Source of the DNA: Thermococci archaeon
GTDB lineage: Archaea > Methanobacteriota_B > Thermococci > Thermococcales > Thermococcaceae
Reading direction: 5' to 3'
DNA length: 15,027 nt
Assembly (NCBI GenBank): GCA_003663525.1
Contig: QMUF01000021.1
Coordinates: 1-15,027 of the forward strand
This document shows, one piece after another, positions 6,754 to 13,928 of the stretch. How positions within the stretch are numbered: the first letter of the stretch is position 1; the number at the start of each line of letters is the position of its first letter. A program made the position numbers and the translations under genes. The notes under the pieces were generated by a model. That model did not search any database. It was not told where the DNA came from and saw nothing but the letters and a program-made list of their open reading frames with translations.

Positions 6754-8073
6754 TTATATTGACCTCCTGCTTTTCTCAAGACCGTAAAGATAAAGCGAAA
6801 CCGGAAGGGTGTCTTCCCCAAGTTCGTCCTTCGAAAGGTAGAGTACCGGAAATGAATATGTCTTTCGCTTTACCCTGCCGTACTTGACCTCAATGCCAAA
6901 GAAGCCGTTCCGTCCCTTTATCACGATGTCGCACTCCTTTGACTGATCGTAATAGAAGCCAGCGAAGACGTGTTTTTCCCGGAGAATTGGCTCTTCACAA
7001 TGCCAGATGACATGAGAAACAACAATGTGCTCTACCAACCACTCAAGGTTTTCTTCGATGAATTCCACTGGATCCTCGCCGAGGTAAACCGCTAGAGCAA
7101 TGGCTATAAGGGGGCTCTGGAAGATGATTTTCTTCTCCTTTCTGTGGGCATGCCGTTTTTTGGCTATGTCCCATGCTTTGAGGGTGTAGATTACTCTTGC
7201 GCTTTCAAGCGTTGAGAGGTACTCTCTAACAGTTGGGTGGGAAATGCCAATTTCTCGCGCAAGGGTTACGTAGTCAACGCGGTTACCTTTCAGCCGGAAG
7301 AGGGCTTCCAAAAGCTCCCTTGCTATCTCCTCGTTCTTTCCGGACTTGGCAATTTCACCAAGTACAAGCCTTATTATCTCCTCGTAATGCTCTTCTTTAA
7401 TTTCTCCATGGTTTTTAAAGTCAGCCACTGCCTCCGGAAAGCCACCCGTCTGAAGATATGCATAGAAAAGTCCCTCAATTTCCTCGTACCAAGGTATAAG
7501 GTCATCAATTTTCGGTTCACGGTAGCTGAAAGATGTTGGGGGTAACTTAGGCTTCATGAAACGTGCAAACTCCCCAAAGCTCAGCGGGTTGAAGTAGTAC
7601 TCATTGCCTTCTATTCCCCTTCCGGGAAGAAGTTCACTTTCCTTCCTCAGCTCAACAGGATTCGAGCCAGTGGCAACGGTCGTGATGCCTTCCTCACCAA
7701 GCTCCTTGAGGAAGAGCCGCCAGCCTTTGAGATATGTTATCTCATCGAGGAAAATGTAAAGCTCACCATGCCGGAGTCTAAGCTCGTCTATAAAGCCCTT
7801 GACCTCTCCCCTTGTGAACCTGTCGCAGGGGATGTAGAGTATTCGTCTCGGGTCGATGCCTCTCTTAATGAGCTTCTTTATTTGAGTCTTGAGGTAGAAG
7901 CTCTTGCCGGCTCGTCTAATTCCCCTAAGAAGGACAATTGAACCTTCTTTTACGTTAATGGCCTTTCGAGGAATGATTTCCCCTACTTTCGAAAGATCGT
8001 GGTCTTCCTTTTCCCACCCCTCACCCTTCCACCACGGGTTGTACCTGATGAGTTTAACTATCTTGACCGCCAT
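6754..8073 (-). CDS. AAA+ ATPase with winged helix and PD-(D/E)XK-like C-terminus (COG1373 type, AAA_14 + DUF4143), ATPase B
   Basis: A 439-residue ATPase of unknown cellular role. It starts with RYNPWWKGEGW, the NPWW signature shared with ATPase C. Walker A is GIRRAGKS (51-58), Walker B LYIFLDE (105-111), followed by TYLKGWR and a sensor TGSNPVEL (135-142). A winged-helix segment lies at about 266-298 (VTLAREIGISHPTVREYLSTLESARVIY). The C-terminal part has a restriction-nuclease-like core: D382 (ECDIVI), then E395-V-K397 (FFGIEVKYG). All motifs are intact. The ATG at 8073 sits about 25 nt after a TATA box and has no ribosome binding site, so the mRNA is probably leaderless. Three palindromes with a 32-bp period surround that TATA box. 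The gene looks somewhat richer in G+C than its neighbours by eye. Nuclease activity and autoregulation are inferred. Confidence 0.85.
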   Translation of the reverse strand: MAVKIVKLIRYNPWWKGEGWEKEDHDLSKVGEIIPRKAINVKEGSIVLLRGIRRAGKSFYLKTQIKKLIKRGIDPRRILYIPCDRFTRGEVKGFIDELRLRHGELYIFLDEITYLKGWRLFLKELGEEGITTVATGSNPVELRKESELLPGRGIEGNEYYFNPLSFGEFARFMKPKLPPTSFSYREPKIDDLIPWYEEIEGLFYAYLQTGGFPEAVADFKNHGEIKEEHYEEIIRLVLGEIAKSGKNEEIARELLEALFRLKGNRVDYVTLAREIGISHPTVREYLSTLESARVIYTLKAWDIAKKRHAHRKEKKIIFQSPLIAIALAVYLGEDPVEFIEENLEWLVEHIVVSHVIWHCEEPILREKHVFAGFYYDQSKECDIVIKGRNGFFGIEVKYGRVKRKTYSFPVLYLSKDELGEDTLPVSLYLYGLEKSRRSI

Positions 8074-8160
8074 ATGTGAAAGTGGACTTTCATAGTTTAT
8101 AAGATTTGTGAAAGTATAGTTTCACAAAATAGTTAAGATGTGAAAGTATGCTTTCACAAA
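8073..8160. promoter_or_regulatory. Three phased palindromic operators at the ATPase B promoter
   Basis: Three related palindromes have centres at 8084.5, 8116.5 and 8148.5, exactly 32 bp apart. O1: TGAAAGT-GG-ACTTTCA (8077-8092). O2: TTTGTGAAA-N6-TTTCACAAA (8105-8128, nine perfect pairs). O3: TGTGAAAG-N4-CTTTCACA (8139-8158). Aligned as 24-mers starting at 8073, 8105 and 8137 they share GTGAAAGT near the start and TTTCA near the end. O1 abuts the start codon of ATPase B. O2 overlaps the region where the transcription factor B site should be, and O3 is one period further upstream. A 32-bp period is about three helical turns, so bound dimers would lie on one face of the DNA. Confidence 0.85.
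8095..8104 (-). promoter_or_regulatory. TATA box of ATPase B
   Basis: On the minus strand cttataaact lies between operators O1 and O2. Its centre is about 26 nt from the ATG at 8073, which predicts a leaderless transcript. Confidence 0.6.
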
Positions 8161-8209
8161 TAGTGGAATAAAAAGAGAAAATGCTGCGAGTCATAGAAAA
8201 AACGGAAAC

Positions 8210-8260
8210 TTAAAGCCTCCCAAAGACCTCTTCAGCCTTCTCGAGCTTTTGTGTAATCAT
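8210..8260 (-). other. 16-codon open frame, possible gene relic
   Basis: In the space between ATPase B and moaB the minus strand carries ATG-started MITQKLEKAEEVFGRL followed by TAA. The peptide is amphipathic and protein-like, but it has no ribosome binding site, and the TATA-like TTATATAA sits immediately before the ATG, too close to drive it. It may be the remains of a longer gene or chance. The rest of the gap (8161-8209, 8261-8350) shows only the moaB promoter elements. Confidence 0.2.
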
Positions 8261-8350
8261 GATTATATAATCAAAATTTGAAAAAACGCTCTCAGGTGGC
8301 TAACCTAAAAGTTATTAACCTTTTTGCACAATGTTAAACGGTGGTGTAAA

Positions 8351-8860
8351 ATGTCTCATGAGGAACACAAAGCAAAAGCACCCAAGAAGTTTAAGTTTGC
8401 TGTTATAACCGTAAGCGACACGGCAAGTCTCGGAAAGAGAGAAGATCTAAGCGGATATTATATAATTGAGGAGCTGAAAAAAGAAGGAAACGAAAATGTT
8501 TATTATGCAGTTGTCCCTGATGAGAAGCTCAAAATAATAAAGGCAGTTATTGAAGCCCTCGAAAAGGCCGATGTTGTAATCACGACCGGCGGCACCGGGA
8601 TAACAAGGAGAGACGTGACAATAGAAGCTCTAAGCCCCCTTTTTGATAAAGAACTCGTGGGGTTTGGCGAGATTTTTAGACTGAAGAGTTATGAAGAAGT
8701 TGGAACTGCAGCAGTTCTAAGCAGGGCAACCGCCGGAATAATGAGGGACAAGGAGAGCAAAGTTGTCTTCTGCCTCCCGGGGAGCTTAAATGCGGTGAAA
8801 ACGGCACTTGAGATTATCAAAAAAGAGGCCTACCACATCCTTAAGCATGCAAGAGAATAG
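8351..8860 (+). CDS. moaB: Molybdopterin/tungstopterin adenylyltransferase, MoaB family
   Basis: Adenylylates molybdopterin with ATP before metal insertion; in Pyrococcus the MoaB protein is known to serve this step for tungsten cofactor. Family motifs: FAVITVSDTASLG (6-28), a DLSGYYIIEEL helix, VVPDEKLKI, the nucleotide and pterin loop TTGGTGITRRDVT (78-90), and CLPGSLNAVKTALE (141-154). At 169 residues it matches the family length. Start chosen at ATG 8351 because ggtggtg lies 4-10 nt upstream and homologues begin near MSHEEHK; an in-frame ATG at 8324 would add nine uncharacteristic residues. moeA follows 43 nt downstream, so the pair covers consecutive steps of one pathway. A TATA-like gttattaa about 35 nt upstream is the probable promoter. 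Its cytosolic product would supply tungsto- or molybdo-enzymes such as aldehyde ferredoxin oxidoreductases, which are not in this window. Confidence 0.9.
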   Translation: MSHEEHKAKAPKKFKFAVITVSDTASLGKREDLSGYYIIEELKKEGNENVYYAVVPDEKLKIIKAVIEALEKADVVITTGGTGITRRDVTIEALSPLFDKELVGFGEIFRLKSYEEVGTAAVLSRATAGIMRDKESKVVFCLPGSLNAVKTALEIIKKEAYHILKHARE

Positions 8861-8903
8861 TTGGAAGTTTTAACTTATAACTTAAACGTTAGAAGGTGAT
8901 GAT

Positions 8904-10094
8904 ATGAGAGAGTTTAAACAGCTAACACCCTACAGAAAAGCCCTCGAGATGATGCTAAACGACATAAAGGAGATTGAAGAAACCGAAGAGCTTCCCCTTG
9001 ACGAGACCCTTGGAAGAGTTCTTGCTGAGGACATAGAGTCACCAATAGATTTACCTCCCTTTGATCGCTCTGCAGTTGATGGGTATGCAGTTAGGGCAGA
9101 AGATACTTTTCAAGCTAGGGAATATTCTCCTGTAGAACTTGAAGTTATTGACGAGATAACAGCGGGAATGGAGAGCAAAAAGGAAGTCACCAATGGAAAA
9201 GCGGTAAAACTCATGACGGGCAACAAAATGCCGAAGAGTGCGAATGCAGTTATCGAGCAAGAGAAAGTGAAAAAGGAAGGAAATAAGATATACGTTCTTA
9301 GACCCGTGGCCCCGGGACAGAACGTTGCCTTCAAGGGAGAAGACGTGAAGAAAGGAGAAGTTGTTCTCAAGAAAGGCCAGATTTTAAGACCCCAAGACTT
9401 AGGTTTGCTAAAAGGGATTGGAATCAAGAGGATCACAGTAAAAAGGAAGCCCAAAGTAGGAATAATAGTAACAGGCGATGAGCTTATTGAAGAACCCGAT
9501 GAAGAGGCCCTAAACAGGGGAAAAATCCTTGAAAGCAATTCTGTAATGTTGAAGGGCCTTGTAAGACAATACTTTGGCGAACCGGTTTTTTATGGAGTAA
9601 TACCAGATAATGAAGAACTCATAGGCAGAGCTATTGAGAAAGCAAAGAGGGAATGTGATCTCGTTCTCATAACTGGAGGCAGTGCTTTTGGGGAGAAGGA
9701 CTATGCCCATAAGTTTGTCAAGCTGCTCTTCCATGGATGCTCAAATAAGCCGGGAAGACCAATCGGCTACGGTGAGACGATCTTTGTAATGAGCGGGTAT
9801 CCAGTGGCAGTCTTTGCCCAGTTCCATCTTTACATTAAATATGCCCTTGCAAAGCTCGCTGGAGCAAACTATAAGCCCATGAAAGTTAAGGCGAGGCTTA
9901 AAGAAAAAGTCCCATCATCCCTTGGAAGGCACGAATTTGTGAAGGTTTATTACGAAGATGGCAAAGCTTATCCAATACGAAAGAAAGGAAGTGGGATAAT
10001 AAGTGCTCTGGTAGGAAGTAATGGTTACATAGAGGTTCCAGAGGACAGCGAAGGGTACAAAGAGGGAGAAGAGGTGTGGGTGACGTTGTATTAA
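8904..10094 (+). CDS. moeA: Molybdopterin molybdenumtransferase (tungsten/molybdenum insertion), MoeA family
   Basis: Uses adenylylated pterin and metal oxyanion to complete the cofactor. The 396 residues follow the MoeA plan: domain 1 with PPFDRSAVDGYAV (51-63), domain 2 with LMTGNKMPKSANAVIEQE and VAPGQNVAFKGEDVKKGEVV, domain 3 with VGIIVTGDELIEE and LITGGSAFGEKDYAHK (255-269), and a C-terminal beta-barrel ending GEEVWVTLY. The metal loop differs from the textbook GGVSVGDYD and LPGNPVS: here it is GGSAFGEKDY, then NKPGRPIGYGE and FVMSGYPVAVFAQF. That form fits one of the two MoeA paralogues known from Thermococcales, so metal preference may be special. The start ATG follows ggtgat with three bases between. 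It is the second gene after moaB; a TATA-like ttataa (8875-8880) leaves open a second promoter, although a transcript from it would lose the ribosome binding site. Confidence 0.9.
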   Translation: MREFKQLTPYRKALEMMLNDIKEIEETEELPLDETLGRVLAEDIESPIDLPPFDRSAVDGYAVRAEDTFQAREYSPVELEVIDEITAGMESKKEVTNGKAVKLMTGNKMPKSANAVIEQEKVKKEGNKIYVLRPVAPGQNVAFKGEDVKKGEVVLKKGQILRPQDLGLLKGIGIKRITVKRKPKVGIIVTGDELIEEPDEEALNRGKILESNSVMLKGLVRQYFGEPVFYGVIPDNEELIGRAIEKAKRECDLVLITGGSAFGEKDYAHKFVKLLFHGCSNKPGRPIGYGETIFVMSGYPVAVFAQFHLYIKYALAKLAGANYKPMKVKARLKEKVPSSLGRHEFVKVYYEDGKAYPIRKKGSGIISALVGSNGYIEVPEDSEGYKEGEEVWVTLY

Positions 10095-10193
10095 ATCTCT
10101 GCAATGTATTCAGATGAAGGCATGGGAAAATATGAAGTAGTGCAGAGGAAGAACATTGAAGGCCTCAAAAAGTTTGAAAGTTGGGAAACTTAG
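10095..10193 (+). pseudogene. Possible coding relic after moeA
   Basis: After the moeA stop the same frame stays open for 32 codons to TAG at 10191, with protein-like content (MYSDEGMGKYEVVQRK from ATG 10104, then NIEGLKKFESWET). MoeA homologues end at EVWVTLY, so this is not a read-through tail. It has no ribosome binding site or promoter. It may be the remnant of a deleted gene, or chance. I do not recognise the peptide. The remaining 60 bases before ATPase C hold only a weak 5-bp inverted repeat (agtgg, ccact at about 10213-10234). Confidence 0.25.
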
Positions 10194-10253
10194 GGTACCA
10201 AAAACTTAAAATAGTGGGACCCTTATCTCCACTCTGACATCACTGGATGCTAT

Positions 10254-11432
10254 TTAATCCCAACTATCTTTGTAGGAAAGTATGTTATACAAAAAGTCTG
10301 GCACGTCTCTACCGGAGAGAACCCTCACATCTTTGGGATAGCCCCCCCTTCTTTCTCCTGATTTCACTTCAACCTTAATCCCATTGGCAATTGCATCTAC
10401 CTCGTATGAGTTGCGGTAGTAGAAGATTTCGTCGAACTTTCTGTATAAATGCTCCTGAACAAGCCATTCGTAGAGCACATCTATGCTAAGGGTCCTTCTT
10501 GTCCACATTCCTATTGCCTTAGCAATAAGTGGATCTCTGAGAATAATCTTTCTTTCTTTCCTTGGGTAAACCTTACCATCGCCACCGAGGTAGAGCACCT
10601 GGAGGAGAATGTGAAAAGCTTCGAAGAGCTCGACGTAATCCCTAGCCGTGTGAGGAGAAATTCCGACTGCCTTGGCTATCGAGTTGAATGAAACAGGAGA
10701 TGGAGCCTTGTCGAGTATCGCTCCCATAATGTCCCTCGCTAAATCTGTTGAGCGATCCAAGGCTTTCAAGTCTGCCTTTAGAAATCCCACAATCTCCTCA
10801 ACTTTCAAATCGCCGTTGAGATAAGCTAAATACCCACCAGTTTCAAGGTAGTCCTCAAAAACCTCCTCTGCTTTGAGGGGGAAGAACTCTTTATAAAAAA
10901 GACCATAGTACTCTCGGAAACTTAGAGGCGTAACCCTGATTGTCCTTCCATTGCCCCTTCGACCCCCAAATGTCTCGAAATGTCTCCTAATGGTCAGGGA
11001 GATAGAGCCCGTGACTGTGACTACATCATTCCTTAGTTCACCCCTATCGATTAAGAACTTCAGGGCCCTCCACCAGCTCTCAACAAGTGTGACCTCGTCG
11101 AGAAATATGAAGGCCCTCTTAATCTTTCGTTTTTTCTTCGACTTGAGGTAGTCGTTTAGGACCTCAAGCAGATCTCTATAACTTTCAAGCACATCACAGC
11201 TGAAGTAGAAGATTGCATAAGGGCTTTTCTCGTTTTCAAGGAGTTTACGAATAAGGAGCTTTATTCCAAGAGTCTTACCAACTCTTCTTGGTCCAATTAC
11301 GAAGTTAAGCGAAAACGGCCTCAGGGAGAGATTTTCAATCCAATCTGGCCATATCCTATAGGTGAGTTTTTCAAATGCCTCCCAATCCCTATCTGGTTCA
11401 CCAAGCCACCATGGGTTCTGAAGTTCCATCAT
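10254..11432 (-). CDS. AAA+ ATPase with winged helix and PD-(D/E)XK-like C-terminus (COG1373 type), ATPase C
   Basis: A 392-residue homologue of ATPase B in a different subgroup. It begins MMELQNPWWLGEPD, with the same NPWW signature. Walker A is GPRRVGKT (47-54), Walker B AFIFLDEV (107-114), sensor VTGSISL (140-146). A winged helix lies at about 247-279 (FNSIAKAVGISPHTARDYVELFEAFHILL). The nuclease-like core is D346 (YEVDAI) and E355-V-K357 (IKVEVKSGE). The frame extends upstream to 11483, but that stretch (INIFVVLVH and so on) contains the TATA box and part of the operator array. I therefore choose ATG 11432, with the adjacent ATG 11429 as alternative; both are about 25 nt after TATA, suggesting a leaderless message. 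The gene lies between convergent moeA and the 3' end of the deoxyhypusine synthase gene. Function unknown; no partner gene is adjacent. Confidence 0.85.
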   Translation of the reverse strand: MMELQNPWWLGEPDRDWEAFEKLTYRIWPDWIENLSLRPFSLNFVIGPRRVGKTLGIKLLIRKLLENEKSPYAIFYFSCDVLESYRDLLEVLNDYLKSKKKRKIKRAFIFLDEVTLVESWWRALKFLIDRGELRNDVVTVTGSISLTIRRHFETFGGRRGNGRTIRVTPLSFREYYGLFYKEFFPLKAEEVFEDYLETGGYLAYLNGDLKVEEIVGFLKADLKALDRSTDLARDIMGAILDKAPSPVSFNSIAKAVGISPHTARDYVELFEAFHILLQVLYLGGDGKVYPRKERKIILRDPLIAKAIGMWTRRTLSIDVLYEWLVQEHLYRKFDEIFYYRNSYEVDAIANGIKVEVKSGERRGGYPKDVRVLSGRDVPDFLYNILSYKDSWD

Positions 11433-11519
11433 GTGTACTAATACTACAAAGATATTTATAAAGATTTTGCAGTTGAAGTGCACAATAATTTAAAAAGAGT
11501 TTGCAGTCTAAATGCAAAC
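11431..11519. promoter_or_regulatory. Palindromic operator array at the ATPase C promoter
   Basis: The best unit is GTTTGCA-N7-TGCAAAC (11499-11519, perfect 7-bp arms). A second is TTTTGCA-N7-TGCACAA (11465-11485, 6 of 7 pairs). A weaker third is ATGTGTA-N7-TACAAAG (11431-11451, 5 of 7 pairs), touching the start codon. Centres at 11441, 11475 and 11509 are exactly 34 bp apart. The TATA box lies between the first and second units, as for ATPase B. The array ends one base before the deoxyhypusine synthase stop codon. Confidence 0.7.
11451..11463 (-). promoter_or_regulatory. TATA box of ATPase C
   Basis: Minus-strand ctttataaatatc is centred about 25 nt upstream of ATG 11432. It is a strong match to the archaeal TATA consensus and lies between the first two palindromes. 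Confidence 0.6.
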
Positions 11520-12913
<1,394 letters not shown>

Positions 12914-12934
12914 ACATTTATGAAATGGGGCTTG

Positions 12935-12943
12935 ATTTTTAAA
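12935..12943 (-). promoter_or_regulatory. TATA box of the 108-residue hypothetical gene
   Basis: Minus-strand tttaaaaat is centred 26 nt before ATG 12913. The spacing implies a leaderless transcript. Confidence 0.5.
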
Positions 12944-12996
12944 GTTTAACCGCCAATGATTTAAGCTTCATACACATATTTTGTATGGGTGATGAG

Positions 12997-13653
12997 ATGA
13001 GACTCATTGCAGTGACGGATATCCATGGAAGGAGAAATAAAGTTAAAGAGTTTTTAGAGCACATTAAGGATGAAAATTTTGATCTCATATTAATAGCAGG
13101 GGATTTAACTCATTTTAGAGGAAGAGAAGCAGCATATAACATTTTAAAGGAATTTATAGCCGTTGGAAGACCTTTTTATGCAGTGATGGGCAACTGCGAT
13201 GGTAAGGATGTTCTTGGCCTTCTTGAAGAGCTCAAAGTTAGCCTCCACAGCAAGAGGGTAGAATTTAGAAATGTCGGCATTATCGGGATAGGAGGTTCAA
13301 ATATAACACCCTTCTCAACAATATGGGAGCTCAGTGAAAATGAAATCTGGGAAATCTTAGTTAAAAACTACCAAGATGGAGATATAGTGCTTTCCCATGC
13401 CCCACCTAGGAACACTAAAGTCGACAAAACTTTTGTTGGAACTCATGCAGGAAGCAAATCCTTAAGAAAGTTTATTGAAGAAAAGCAACCTCCACTGGTT
13501 ATATGTGGACATATACATGAGGCCATGGGTATAGATGAGATCGGAAGAACCCTTATTGTAAACCCTGGACCCCTATCAAGAGGACATTATGCTATAATAG
13601 ACTTTGATGAGACTACAAAAAAAGTGGAAGATATTATCCTTGAGAAAAAATAA
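12997..13653 (+). CDS. Calcineurin-like metallophosphoesterase
   Basis: A two-metal phosphoesterase of 218 residues, substrate unknown. All signature motifs are intact: DIHG (8-11), GDLTH (35-39), GNCDG (65-69), SHAP (133-136) and GHIHE (171-175), in the order of the small archaeal YfcE/MJ0936-like group, with VNPGPLSRGHYAI near the end. Such proteins act as phosphodiesterases or phosphatases in vitro; the natural substrate is usually not known. Start: ATG 12985 (MGDEMRLIAV) is in frame, but the ATG at 12997 follows ggtgat by three bases, the same arrangement as for moeA and the methyltransferase, and homologues begin at MRLIAVTD. A TATA-like atttaagc lies about 35 nt upstream. It is divergently transcribed from the hypothetical gene. 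The segment after its stop appears decayed. Confidence 0.9.
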   Translation: MRLIAVTDIHGRRNKVKEFLEHIKDENFDLILIAGDLTHFRGREAAYNILKEFIAVGRPFYAVMGNCDGKDVLGLLEELKVSLHSKRVEFRNVGIIGIGGSNITPFSTIWELSENEIWEILVKNYQDGDIVLSHAPPRNTKVDKTFVGTHAGSKSLRKFIEEKQPPLVICGHIHEAMGIDEIGRTLIVNPGPLSRGHYAIIDFDETTKKVEDIILEKK

Positions 13654-13862
13654 GGTTAGACGTATATGAGAAAAACTTAGATGAAGAAATTTTGTCTGTT
13701 TTCACACTTGGTTTAATGCCTCCGATGGTGTTACTGAACGCTTTCAAGGAGTCAAAGTCTAAAGAGCTCCAGTCCAAGGATATTCATGCTATGGAGTTTT
13801 ATGGATTCAAAGTTCACAAACAGAAGCAAATGCATGAGAGGGGTGTTATAAAGCCAATTTAG
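13644..13862 (+). pseudogene. Decayed or truncated coding segment, 73 open codons
   Basis: In a frame different from the phosphoesterase, codons stay open from 13644 to TAG at 13860. The product is strongly protein-like: LDVYEKNLDEEILSVFTLG, then LMPPMVLLNAFKESKSKEL and HAMEFYGFKVHKQKQMHERG. The first ATG in frame (13716) leaves 48 codons and has no ribosome binding site. I read it as the C-terminal remnant of a lost gene; a genuine small gene started at a rare codon is possible. The product is not recognised. Its stop is followed within about 35 nt by the possible insertion-element end at 13890-13928. Confidence 0.4.
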
Positions 13863-13889
13863 GCACAGCGCACACTACACGATTACAAC

Positions 13890-13928
13890 CTGAAAACTTC
13901 GTCCTTCACGACGGGAGAGAAGGTCAAC
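13890..13928 (+). mobile_element. Possible right-end relic of an IS200/IS605-type element
   Basis: The sequence ctgaaaacttcgtccttc, then acgacgggagagaaggtcaac, resembles the ends of archaeal IS200/IS605 elements as I remember them: a small hairpin (CGTC 13900-13903, loop cttcac, GACG 13910-13913), a purine-rich stretch and a terminal TCAAC. No tnpA or tnpB gene is in the window, so at most a scar remains. The terminal tca is also the stop codon of the HypE-like gene on the other strand. Recognition is from memory of such ends, without a search. Confidence 0.35.

Noticed and set aside
8073..8160. Three similar units with constant period might be a short CRISPR array.
   Set aside because: The units are near-perfect palindromes with only about 8 nt between aligned 24-mers, far shorter than CRISPR spacers, and they sit on a promoter.
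8261..8272. Perfect 12-bp palindrome GATTATATAATC between ATPase B and moaB.
   Set aside because: It is pure AT-rich symmetry, single copy, and too far from the moaB start to be placed with confidence; it may just be a TATA-like chance sequence.
10213..10234. Inverted repeat agtgg/ccact after ATPase C as a terminator.
   Set aside because: Only five pairs, with no following T run on the relevant strand.
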